Counted from the stretch's first letter, positions 7,091 to 14,585 are shown. The stretch is 14,640 nt of DNA from an uncultured Campylobacter sp. (GCF_938045775.1 NZ_CALIBH010000200.1:1-14640); one strand, 5' to 3'. The notes: a model not told the origin generated them from the sequence alone. Program-made: numbers and translations.

Positions 7091-8086
7091 TCTCTCGGCT
7101 ACTCTATGATTGCCTTGCCAATAACCGCAGAATTCGTTTGAAATTCCGCTGTCTAAGCACTTTTTTAAAATATCTCTAAAGATAAAGCCGTTATCAAAGC
7201 GCCTTGTATCCTCGCGGTAAGCTATCTCATTAGCATAATTAGATAGGTATAACGTTCCGAGCTTATGACATTGTCCGTATTGAAGTCTACGAAACCTTGA
7301 ATTATAGCTTTCGCTTTGATTGTTATTCTCTCCGTTTATACCGCAATACTCTACGGCGTGATTAACCACTCTGTGGTTGTAATGAGCGATAAAATTTGAA
7401 TAACCGATATTCTCGTCAGTATGCACTTCGCTATCTCTTGCGATAAATCTGCTAGCTATACGGCTTAGCTCTATCGGATTTTCGTTTCTTAAAATAAAGG
7501 TTCTCGTCCTATTTGCGCCAATGCCGAATTGATCTCTTTGTCTAAGCGATATAACTACTCTTTTATTAGGCTTATATGCCTTTCTACGATCTATTCTTTT
7601 TTCTAATCTATTTTTAGGGCGGATATAGCCGTTAACATACACTCCGTCCATTTCGACTACACCTTGAAACGGTTGCGAATTATCATAATCCATTAAGCTT
7701 TCGCGAATTTTATGAAGCAATACCCATGCGGTTTTGTATTGAACGTCTAAATCGCGAGAGAGTTGTAATGCCGAGATTCCTTTAGCGGCATTAGCGAATA
7801 TCGCAATAGCGGTAAGTATAGTCTGAAGCGGTAGCTTATGTCCATGAAAAATCGTGCCGCTAGTAACGCTAAAAAAGCTTGCGCACTCCTTACATTTAAA
7901 CTGCTTGCGAGAGGTTATGAAGTAAATTTTGCCGCTACTACCGCAGCATGGACATACAGGCTTGCCTTTGGTTTCAAACCAGCGAACTTGCCTAAAAGCC
8001 GCAATAGCTTGAAAGTCGTTCATCTTTGCGATTTTAATAAGAGATAGTTTGCGAGCTTCAGCCGATAGTAAAAAGTGTTGTGCCAT
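7079..8086 (-). CDS. IS1595-family transposase
   Basis: This is an intact 335-residue DDE-type transposase of the ISXO2-like superfamily. The order is an N-terminal zinc ribbon (Cys45, Cys48, Cys65, Cys68), a helix-turn-helix-like stretch (GISALQLSRDLDVQYKTAW, about 103-121), and a catalytic core with EMDG (Asp147), HTDE (Asp224) and NNNQSES (Asn254-Glu259), where the third catalytic residue should lie. Length fits the larger IS1595 subgroups (about 300-340 residues), not the shorter IS1016 type seen as a remnant at 13.6-14.0 kb. The start ATG follows AAGGAGGT, a strong site. The complete frame implies recent arrival or continued activity. Terminal repeats were not proven. Confidence 0.9.
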   Translation of the reverse strand: MAQHFLLSAEARKLSLIKIAKMNDFQAIAAFRQVRWFETKGKPVCPCCGSSGKIYFITSRKQFKCKECASFFSVTSGTIFHGHKLPLQTILTAIAIFANAAKGISALQLSRDLDVQYKTAWVLLHKIRESLMDYDNSQPFQGVVEMDGVYVNGYIRPKNRLEKRIDRRKAYKPNKRVVISLRQRDQFGIGANRTRTFILRNENPIELSRIASRFIARDSEVHTDENIGYSNFIAHYNHRVVNHAVEYCGINGENNNQSESYNSRFRRLQYGQCHKLGTLYLSNYANEIAYREDTRRFDNGFIFRDILKKCLDSGISNEFCGYWQGNHRVAERLGI

Positions 8087-8118
8087 ATCTACCTCCTTTT
8101 TTATATATTACAAGTATA

Positions 8119-8124
8119 ATTATA
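8119..8124 (-). promoter_or_regulatory. -10 box of the transposase
   Basis: TATAAT on the minus strand lies 32 bp before the transposase start codon, in a 100-bp stretch that is almost pure A/T. No -35 is clear. Confidence 0.4.
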
Positions 8125-8174
8125 TTGAATAATATAAGCTTAATGTTATATATAAATCAGTAATTAAAATATTG

Positions 8175-8180
8175 TATAAT
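8175..8180 (+). promoter_or_regulatory. candidate -10 box of the restriction-modification operon
   Basis: TATAAT lies on the plus strand, 57 bp before the regulator start at 8238. A second candidate is AAATTATAAAC at 8213-8223, only 15 bp from the start. The imperfect dyad AGTC-TTTTT-GACT (8199-8211) between them could be an operator, which would fit autoregulation by the HTH protein. The 151 bp between transposase and regulator hold no gene. Confidence 0.35.
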
Positions 8181-8211
8181 ATATGACATGGATTTTTAAG
8201 TCTTTTTGACT

Positions 8212-8224
8212 AAAATTATAAACA
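8212..8224. repeat. 13-bp inverted match, right copy (with 6410-6422)
   Basis: AAAATTATAAACA is the reverse complement of 6410-6422. It lies just upstream of the regulator gene and could be an IS end or part of that gene's promoter. Confidence 0.3.
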
Positions 8225-8237
8225 CGAAAGGAAGTAG

Positions 8238-8724
8238 ATGAGCTTAAAAGAAACTTTGCTTCAAATTCATCAAGGCATTGAAGCCAAGGAACTGCAAAAA
8301 ATTAGCAAGAAAGAAATAGCCGCTAGGTTAAATATAGATGCTATTACCTATGTAGAGTGGCTAAGAGGCAAAAACGAGCCGTCGGCCATGAGTGGCTATG
8401 CTTAAAATGTTATCGATGCTCGACGATAAACGGATGCTTATGGTTATAGATAGTTGGAGATACAATAAAAAATTCTTTGAGCTATCTGACATAGTGCATA
8501 AAATTCATAAGCAAATCGAAGATAAAGAGCTAAGAAATATCTCTCAAAAGGAGATGGCCCACAGAATCGGCATAGCCCATAGCACCTATACCGCATGGCT
8601 AGGGCTAGGAGAGGTTCAAAAACCGATTGCTATACCGGCCTTGCTTGATTTGCTTGCAATGCTTAAGGATGAGGATATAATTCAGGTTATTAGTTTGTGG
8701 CAAGCTAATAGGACTTCGGAATGA
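8238..8724 (+). pseudogene. tandem-HTH regulator of the R-M operon, one frameshift
   Basis: This is a DNA-binding regulator built from two copies of one unit of about 70 residues. Unit 1 starts at ATG 8238 (after GAAAGGAAG) and reads LLQIHQGIEAKELQKISKKE then IAARLNIDAITYVEWLRG. Unit 2, about 8490-8715, reads KIHKQIEDKELRNISQKE then MAHRIGIAHSTYTAWLGLG. Each has a helix-turn-helix followed by a helical tail ending (V)I-S/L-W-R/Q. A one-base loss near 8386-8392 puts unit 1 out of frame with its tail and with unit 2. Restoring it (NEPSAMSVAMLKML) makes the two units align without gaps. The 3' end overlaps the first methyltransferase in ATGA. Place and fold suggest a controller gene of the restriction operon, though this is inference. 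As read, unit 1 stops at 8399 after 53 residues, and unit 2 could be made alone from an internal start. Confidence 0.7.
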
Positions 8725-9049
8725 AAAACAATATATCTTTTATCGATCTCTTTTGCGGTATAGGAGAGATAAGGCTCGGCATGGAGAAACAAGGATTAAA
8801 ATGCATCGTGTCTTGTGATATAAATTCAGAATACCGTAAAACATATTATGAAAATTTTGAAGAAAAACCATTAGGAGGCATAACCAAAATCGATAATAGT
8901 GCTATTCTGTCACATGATATATTATGCGCGGACTTCTCTTCCCAATTGTTTAGCATATTTGTTGAACAAAAGGGTATTAAAGATACTAGATTAAGCTTGC
9001 GTCTGCCTTTATAATTTTAGATGTGCTTGGTGTGGCAATAGATAAGTAA
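8721..9049 (+). pseudogene. first C5-cytosine methyltransferase, deleted and decayed
   Basis: This is the N-terminal part of a DNA (cytosine-5) methyltransferase. Motif I is good (FIDLFCGIGEIRLGME, residues 7-22, with the FxGxG SAM loop), and SCDIN fits motif II. Motif IV, normally GFPCQPFS, reads DFSSQLFS (71-78), so the catalytic Cys at residue 74 is Ser and the preceding Pro is lost. KGIKDTR (84-90) is the usual sequence after motif IV. Motifs VI to X are then missing and the frame stops at 9012-9014. A shifted frame directly after (ILDVLGVAIDK, stop 9047-9049) resembles a methyltransferase C-terminal tail, suggesting an internal deletion of some 200 codons. The start overlaps the regulator stop (ATGA), and the second methyltransferase begins 13 bp later. 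It cannot methylate. Confidence 0.82.
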
Positions 9050-9062
9050 AGCGGATAAAAAA

Positions 9063-10306
9063 ATGAAATTTAGTTTTATTAATTTGTTCTCTGGTTGTGG
9101 TGGCTTATCGGAGGGCTTTTGTATGCAAAAAATATGCGTGCTCTAGCTCACATTGAGTGGGAAAGTCCGATGTTGATACACTTCGCAACCGCCTAGTTAA
9201 AAAGTGGCATTACTCTCAAGTGAAGCTAAAACCTCGGTTATAGAATTCGATATACAATACACAAATGAGCTAATAGAGGGGGATGGAGTAACACTTTAGT
9301 TTCTAAATATGCTAGTAAAAACAGCGATACGGTCGTTAAAAACGGACTTGATAGTATTGTAAATAATCAAAACGTGGATATAATAATCGGCGGTCTACCA
9401 TGCCAAGCTTATTCAGTAGCAGGTCGTGCGACCGACCCAAATTCTATGAAATTTGATTATAGAAACTATTTGTTTGAAAGCTATATAAAAGTTGTAAAAC
9501 ACTATAAACCAAGAGTTATAGTGTTTGAAAATGTGCCTGGAATTTTAAGTGCAAAGCCAAGTAACAAGTTTATAATAGAGCGAATTTATGAAGCCTTTGA
9601 TGAGATAGGCTATGAGATTTGCTCTCCTAAAGATTTAAAAAGGTCTATCTACAATGCTCAAGACTTTGAAGTTCCGCAAGATAGAAAGCGTATTATCATC
9701 TTCGGTGTAAGAAAAGATGATAATATAATACTAGAAAATTTATACAATGAACTCGATAGTCTAAAATCCAAAAATAAAAAGACGCTAAAAGATGCTATTT
9801 TTGACCTACCTAAATTTAAACCGCTTAAAAATAGCCATAAAATCGGTAACAAAAAACATCTCTCACGATCTAATCGGCTCAAATAAAATTCCACTTCACA
9901 CCGTTCGTTATGCAAATAAACGAGATATGCAAGTATTTCAAGAATGGATAAAAAATGATATGAATTCATTGTCGTTGCAAGATAAAATAGCCTTCTATAA
10001 AAAACAACTGGTAAAAATACAAACCATATCAAATATAGAAGTTTATATTGGGATAAGCCAAGTCCAACAATAGTAGCTCACTTGCAAAAAGACGGCAATA
10101 TGTTTATTCACCCAGATATAAATCAAGCAAGAACAATTACAATGCGAGAAGCCGCACTTTTGCAAACATTTCCTATGGATTATGAATTTTTGGGTTCAAG
10201 TGTTTATGTCTTTAAAATGATAGGTAATGCCGTTCCTGTGCTATTGGCTAACAAAATAGCCATAGCGATTGCAAATATTTTAAAAGGTCAAAAATGTCGA
10301 AATTAA
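9063..10306 (+). pseudogene. second C5-cytosine methyltransferase, six frameshifts
   Basis: All the main motifs of a DNA (cytosine-5) methyltransferase are present, but in several frames. Motif I is FINLFSGCGGLSEGF at the start. Then come NMRALAHIEWESPM, DTLRNRLVKKWHYSQ, EAKTSVIEFDIQ and NTLVSKYASKNS, each in a new frame (breaks near 9125, 9173, 9210 and 9285). Motif IV is GGLPCQAYSVAG with the catalytic Cys, VI is VIVFENVPGIL and VIII is PQDRKRIIIFG, all in one open stretch ending at 9886. A shift near 9847 leads to NISHDLIGSNKIPLH and another near 10010 to YRSLYWDKPSPTIVAHL. Motif IX (RTITMREAALLQTFP) and motif X (MIGNAVPVLL) follow, with the stop at 10304-10306. Five breaks are best explained by loss of one base from a run of two or more, and the one near 9847 by a gained A. 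It overlaps the next gene by 13 bp. Confidence 0.88.
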
Positions 10307-11023
10307 AGAATTTTAATATTTTAATTGCTTGTGAAGAAAGCCAAAGGGTTTGCATAGAATTTAGGAAACTTGGACTTAATGCCTATTCTTGCGATTTGCT
10401 AGGTTGTAGTGGCGGACACCCAGAGTGGCACTTTAAGGACGATGTTTTAAAAGTTATCAAAAACAAAGGCGGAGTGCTTGAAAATGGCGAGAGTGTAAAA
10501 ATCAAAGGTGAGTGGAACTTGATGATAGCACACCCACCCTGCACCTATTTAGCCGTAAGTGGAGCGCAGTGGTATTATCCACCCAGATGATAAATATTTA
10601 CCTACAGAGCAACGCAGACCGCATCCTAGATTTCCAAATCGTAAACAAGATAGAGCAGAAGCTATCAAATTTTTCCTAGCACTAGCAAATGCAAATATTA
10701 AGCATATAGCCATCGAAAATCCTATCGGTATAATGTCAAGCTGTTATAAAAAGCCGGAGCAGATAGTTCAGCCATATATGTTTGGCGACGAAGCAAGCAA
10801 AACAACTTGTTTATGGCTTAAAAATTTGCCAAAACTAAAACCCACAAACATGGTAGGTAAAGGCGAATTTATAGAATTAAGTAGCGGAAAACGCATAGCA
10901 AAATGGTATAGTGACGTTTTAACAAAGGCAAAAAATGCCGATGAAAGACGAAATCTAAGAAGTAAAACATTTCCGGGATTTGCTAAAGCCATAGCTGAGC
11001 AATATAGTAAGGTTTTAAAATGA
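10294..11023 (+). pseudogene. phage-type DNA methyltransferase-like protein, one frameshift
   Basis: This belongs to a family often annotated as DNA cytosine methyltransferase and common in phages and islands. The start at 10294 follows AAAGGT and lies inside the previous gene. The N-terminal part has ILIACEESQRV, where motif I would be, then SCDLLGCSGGHPEWH and LMIAHPPCTYLAVSG (motif IV-like Pro-Cys). A frame change near 10575 (TATCCACCC, probably one extra C) leads to HPDDKYLPTEQRRP, AIENPIGIMSS (motif VI-like) and TTCLWLKNLPKLKPT. The reconstructed length is about 242 residues. The classical target-recognition region and motifs IX-X of Dcm enzymes are not seen, so methyltransferase activity is uncertain even for an intact copy. 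The 3' end overlaps the McrB-like gene by 4 bp (ATGA). Confidence 0.75.
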
Positions 11024-12301
11024 AAATTTATATTAGAAAGGCAGTTCAACATGATGCCACAAATGCAAATGACAAAGAGGTAAGCATAACGACTGAAATT
11101 TATAAAACTTTCTTTGATGAAAGAGTGAGTGGGTTGAATTTTATTGGAAAAATAAGCCATGAAAATGGAAGCGTTAAACTTACTAATGCAAGAGATTGGC
11201 GTGTTGGCGGGGATTTTAAAAAAATAGTCAGAGCTGAAGGTGGGTCAGAAGTCAATGATTTGTATTTCATCACGACAATAAATGGACAAGATTTCGAATT
11301 AGAAATTATAAAACCAAATGACAATCGTTATAGTGTATTGTCTAGTCTTTTTAGAGGCAATGACTTACATATCTTAATAAACACTCAAGATGAAGCCGCA
11401 CAAGCAAACGATGAAAATGAGCTAGAAAATGGCAAAAATATCATATTTTATGGCATTCCTGGTGTTGGTAAAAGCTACACCTTACAAAATGAATTTAAGC
11501 TAAATGAGCGAAACGAAGCGCAGATAAAACGAGTTGTCTTTCACGCTGATTACACACATAGCGACTTTGTAGGACAAATTTTACCTATCTTAAACGATGA
11601 AAACAAGTTAGAGTATAAATTTATAGCAGGTGCTTTTACACAAATTTTGGCTAGTGCATATGGTGTTTAGAGCATAATTATTTCTTAATAATTGAAGAAA
11701 TAAATCGTGGAAATGCTCCTGCAATATTTGGCAATATTTTTCAGCTTTTAGATAGAAATGAGAGCGGTGAGAGTGTTTATGGTATTACAAATTTTGATAT
11801 ATCAAGGGAAGTTTTTAAAAATAAAAATACTTTGATTAAAATCCCACGAAATCTATTTATCCTAGCCACTATGAATAGTGCTGATCAAAATGTATTTACG
11901 CTTGATACGGCATTCCAGCGTAGATGCGAACTAAGGCATATTAAAACGATATTCAAAACGCAAGTAGTGAGAAAATTTGCAATTCAAGCATAACGTGGAA
12001 AAAATTTATTCAAGTTACAAATGAGCTCATAATAAATGATGAGTTTAATGATGGTGGTGATAAAAGGCTTGGGATATTTTTTGCTAGAATAGATGAAATA
12101 CTAGATAAAAATAAATTTTCTCAAAAGGTTTTAAAATATCTTTGGGACGATGCTTTTAAAATGTCAAGAGACGATTTTTTTAAAGATAATTTTAAGGTTG
12201 TTGATATAATGCTAGAAGCATTTGAAAAGCAAGAAGCAGTCGAAGCATTTAGAGCGATTTTAAAAGATGATGTTTTTGAAAAAATGACAAGCGATGAATA
12301 A
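11020..12301 (+). pseudogene. McrB-like AAA+ restriction motor (R1 subunit), two frameshifts
   Basis: McrB-like proteins hydrolyse GTP or ATP to move DNA and activate a McrC-like nuclease. The N-terminal 130 residues would be the DNA-recognition part, with no fold I can name. Walker A is GIPGVGKSYT (145-154). A one-base loss in a T run near 11665-11668 ends the first frame at TAG 11668. The next frame carries Walker B with the McrB signature (FLIIEEINRGNAPAIFGN) and the sensor region ILATMNSADQNVFTLDTAF. A second loss, in an A run near 11944, ends that frame at 11993. The third gives NDIQNASSEKICNSSITW through to KDDVFEKMTSDE and stop 12299-12301. The reconstructed length is about 427 residues, normal for the R1 subunits of LlaJI-like systems. 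It overlaps the nuclease gene by 8 bp. Confidence 0.85.
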
Positions 12302-13475
12302 CATAATTGATTTTTGTCATATCAATACAAATATAGAAGTTAACACCTTTGTTGGGATAAAATTTCAAGAAAATAAACCCTTGGTTTGCTTTCCAATTGG
12401 CTTTGAATATGATGAAAAATCAGCACGAAAGGATATTTTACTTCTAGTAAAAACAATAAAACAGTCAAAATTTAAAATAAACTCCAAGGAAGTAAATAAT
12501 AGTACATATAGCGAGAAAGCCTTTGCTTTTATGGCTTATGTAAATATTTTAAAAGACTATTTAGCCTACGGATACCACAAAGAAAATCAAGTGGAGTATA
12601 AGTTAAATTCTAAAGGCAAAGTTGATTACACAAAAACATTTAAAACTCAGAAAAGCTTTATTCAAGACGATAGTGTTTATTATCTAAATTTTATTAAAAG
12701 AACCACAAATGCAACTCAAGATGAACTAATCTCAAGAATACACAAATTTTTCGTATATGAAAGCTCTAAAATGATAGGTTGGTTGTTTGGACTAAATACA
12801 ATACTAGAAAAACCAAATATAAGATTTAATAAAATTCTCTTTATAAAGACTATAAAAAATAAGCTTTCACACACTTTTAATGATAGAGTTAAGTATCTTT
12901 TTAAAAATATGCTTTTTATTATCCAGCAATCAAGTGGTAACGAGCTAAGAAAATTTAACGAATATGGCATAGATAGGTTTGAGTATGTTTGGGAAAATTT
13001 AGTAGATAAAGTTTATGGGGTTTGTAACAAGGTTAAATATTATCCCACTACAAAATGGATAATAAATCAAAATGAGATAAATAGTAGTAGTTTACGTCCT
13101 GATACGATTATGCTATATAATGGTGAAATTTATATTTTAGATTCTAAATACTACAAATACAGCGCAACATTAAAAGCAAATGATTTGCCTAGCACAAGCT
13201 CTGTATCCAAACAAATCATATATGGTGAATATGTGAGCTTAATTAGTAATACAAATAAAATTTACAATGCTTTCATAATGCCATTTAATGCAAAAAAATA
13301 TGGCACAAATGAAAATATTATAAAAATCGGCGAAGCGTTTGCAAGTTGGAAAAATAGCACAAAACAATATGAAAAAATTCAAGGTATTTTAATAGACACG
13401 AAATTTCTGATGACACTAGGGTTTAAATTTAATCAAAAAGAAGTCAAAAGGCTTTCAAAAATAATATCTAGTTAA
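12294..13475 (+). CDS. McrC/LlaJI-type nuclease subunit (R2)
   Basis: This is an intact 393-residue protein resembling the LlaJI restriction endonuclease family (R2.LlaJI, McrC-like), the subunit that cuts DNA when driven by the McrB-like partner. The C-terminal half has a PD-(D/E)XK core. Glu230 lies in the helix FEYVWENLV, then SLRPDTIMLYNGEIYILDSK places Asp270, Asp283 and Lys285 in the D-x12-D-x-K pattern, with YYKY after it as in the McrC superfamily. The N-terminal part (1-200) should contact the motor ring. The start overlaps the motor stop by 8 bp with no strong ribosome site, so it is likely translated by coupling, and the broken upstream frames may lower its expression. It is the only complete gene in the operon. 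In LlaJI the operon has two methyltransferases and two restriction subunits, which this locus resembles. Confidence 0.85.
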   Translation: MNNIIDFCHINTNIEVNTFVGIKFQENKPLVCFPIGFEYDEKSARKDILLLVKTIKQSKFKINSKEVNNSTYSEKAFAFMAYVNILKDYLAYGYHKENQVEYKLNSKGKVDYTKTFKTQKSFIQDDSVYYLNFIKRTTNATQDELISRIHKFFVYESSKMIGWLFGLNTILEKPNIRFNKILFIKTIKNKLSHTFNDRVKYLFKNMLFIIQQSSGNELRKFNEYGIDRFEYVWENLVDKVYGVCNKVKYYPTTKWIINQNEINSSSLRPDTIMLYNGEIYILDSKYYKYSATLKANDLPSTSSVSKQIIYGEYVSLISNTNKIYNAFIMPFNAKKYGTNENIIKIGEAFASWKNSTKQYEKIQGILIDTKFLMTLGFKFNQKEVKRLSKIISS

Positions 13476-13479
13476 TCAT

Positions 13480-13494
13480 GTTTTTAGTAAAAAC
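13480..13494. terminator. weak hairpin after the R-M operon
   Basis: GTTTTT-AGT-AAAAAC begins 4 bp after the nuclease stop codon. The stem is nearly all A/T and no U-run follows, so terminator function is doubtful, but it is the only fold at the operon end. Confidence 0.25.
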
Positions 13495-13520
13495 TTGCAT
13501 AAACTCAAATTAATTGGCGG

Positions 13521-13560
13521 CTTGTGCATTTGCTACATAATATCGCTCAATTAAACTTAA
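13521..13560. repeat. terminal repeat of the ISXO2-like remnant
   Basis: TTGCTACATAATA (13530-13542) lies just outside the 3' end of the transposase remnant, where an IS end belongs. The same 13 bases, reverse complemented, occur at 6569-6581 with similar flanks. The outer boundary is near 13518-13525 (GGCTTGTGCA). Confidence 0.5.
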
Positions 13561-13578
13561 GCGGATTTTTAGCTACGA

Positions 13579-13975
13579 CTACATCTTGCTACCTATAAGA
13601 CCTTTTATTAATTTTAACAGTTTCTGATATAAGTTTTCCTGTGTAGTTTTAAGTATTATATCTAAACTCTATTATAATCTACGCTTATAGTTGAAGCAGA
13701 ACACATTCTTTAAGATGAAGCAAGAAATTATTCTAGCTTCCCTGCCGCCACTACCGTTGCTACGCTTAGGGAAGATGCCTTTAAATTTAGATAATCTATA
13801 TTCAGCATAACCCTAGAAATTTTCAATACCATTTAGATGATTTTTACCGTTAGCTAATTCATTCTTTGAGTGTTTTACTCTGTAGTGTGCTTTAGCCCAT
13901 AATCTACCAATCCATCATAAGCTTTCCAACAATCAAAGTAAATCACGCCCTGGTCTAACTCGCTTTGTGCTCAGC
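13579..13975 (-). pseudogene. ISXO2/IS1016-like transposase remnant (IS1595 family)
   Basis: This is the C-terminal half of a short DDE transposase in broken frames. Reading leftward from about 13975, ELDQGVIYFDCWKAYDGLVD carries the second catalytic Asp. A one-base loss in an A run near 13897 leads to AHYRVKHSKNELANGKNHLN and GIENF, then TAG where the family has Trp, then GYAEYRLSKFKGIF. Further breaks near 13690-13740 separate HLKECVF, FNYKRR and the tail LDIILKTTQENLYQKLLKLI, which ends at stop 13579-13581. The first half is missing and the 5' edge runs into the phage-type gene at about 13970. It belongs to a different subgroup from the intact transposase at 7-8 kb, so it marks a separate and older insertion. 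Confidence 0.78.
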
Positions 13976-14491
13976 TTCTATGAGCACCTTTCTTAACTCA
14001 TCGGGCGGTAGTTCCTTTACTTTTTGGGAGTTTTGTGGTATAATAGGCTCATCGAGCGACGGGACCCGCTGCGCGTCGGGCTTATAACCCGAAAATGCAA
14101 GTCGTTCGCCGTTTTTGGCGTCTGCCGTCGCTTTGAATAATGAACTTTCTTTAATATCTCCCTTGACCTTATACATCGTTTTAAAAGCAAGCCTGTTATT
14201 TTTGGTTTGTGCTTCCTCTACGACTACATAATACCCGTCTTTTTGTTTCCCGCTTATGAGGGCTTTTAGTCCTTGCTTTGTTTGAGATAAAATCTGTTTG
14301 TCGGGATTTTCGACATAGTCTATGTAGTGTGCTATATCGTCGCGCGTTATCGCTATTTGCCCGCGCTTCGCTTCTGCCACTTCGTTGCCGTGATTTTTTA
14401 AGGTATGCGTGATTTCATCGGCATAAATTGTCCGCTTTGTTTCGTTTGGATATTTAAACCCCAAATTTTTTGCTAAACAAAAAAGAGGCAA
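13955..14491 (-). CDS. PBECR-like phage nuclease-domain protein, probably truncated at both ends
   Basis: This is an open frame of 178 codons beginning at a TTG (14491) with no ribosome binding site. The same frame is open further upstream through a pyrimidine-rich, unlikely coding stretch. From about residue 11 it looks like the C-terminal nuclease-like domains called PBECR (phage Barnase-EndoU-ColicinE5/D-RelE-like), often attached to MuF-type phage head proteins. It has NLGFKYPNETKRTIYADEI, the His-containing THTLKNHGNEVAEAKRGQ, then DDIAHYIDYVENPDKQIL, YYVVVEE and LAFKTMYKVKG. The last residues (AEHKAS) run into the IS remnant, so the original 3' end is lost. A head-protein portion is absent. 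I infer a relic of a phage or conjugative element. Family assignment is from motif memory. Confidence 0.5.
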   Translation of the reverse strand: MPLFCLAKNLGFKYPNETKRTIYADEITHTLKNHGNEVAEAKRGQIAITRDDIAHYIDYVENPDKQILSQTKQGLKALISGKQKDGYYVVVEEAQTKNNRLAFKTMYKVKGDIKESSLFKATADAKNGERLAFSGYKPDAQRVPSLDEPIIPQNSQKVKELPPDELRKVLIEAEHKAS

Positions 14492-14585
14492 AAAAAATAA
14501 GGACGCATAAAAGAAGAATGGAAATAAAGAGACAGAAAAAAGAAGAGAGAAAGAAACTCCTCTCTATTCCATTACCTCTTGATTA
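14492..14585. other. purine-rich strand-asymmetric spacer
   Basis: The plus strand from about 14477 to 14557 is almost all A and G. The minus strand is the matching pyrimidine tract. No gene start with a ribosome binding site is seen. It separates the phage-type gene from the gene ending at 14586 and contains the terminator-like hairpin. Confidence 0.4.
14533..14569 (-). terminator. terminator-like hairpin after the Lys/Gly-rich gene
   Basis: On the minus strand AGAGAG and CTCTCT pair around a loop near 14545-14566 and are followed by TCTTTTTTC. It lies about 20 bp after the stop of the gene at 14586-14640, the right place for an intrinsic terminator. Confidence 0.45.

Larger units (their letters stand above)
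7079..8224. mobile_element. IS1595-family insertion sequence (minimal extent)
   Basis: The element must include the transposase (7079-8086). If the convergent gene at 6665-7090 is a passenger, the element extends left past 6665. A 13-bp inverted match at 6410-6422 and 8212-8224 would then give about 1.8 kb. No 8-bp target duplication, the usual length for this family, is visible at those points, so the outer ends are unproven. The element separates the csm operon from the restriction operon. Confidence 0.5.

Noticed and set aside
6494..8197. Direct repeat ATGGATTTTT at 6494-6503 and 8188-8197 as an IS target duplication
   Set aside because: IS1595 elements usually give 8 bp, the adjacent inner sequences show no inverted repeat, and such T-rich words recur by chance here.
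9658..10032. 124-codon minus-strand frame
   Set aside because: It is antisense to the second methyltransferase, whose motifs VI and VIII occupy the same DNA.
10768..11324. Minus-strand frames opposite the third methyltransferase and the motor
   Set aside because: They are antisense shadows without start sites or motifs.
14058..14100. GC-rich inverted repeats near CCCGCTGCGCGTCGGG
   Set aside because: They lie inside the PBECR-like coding frame and are explained by codons there, and nothing suggests a terminator.
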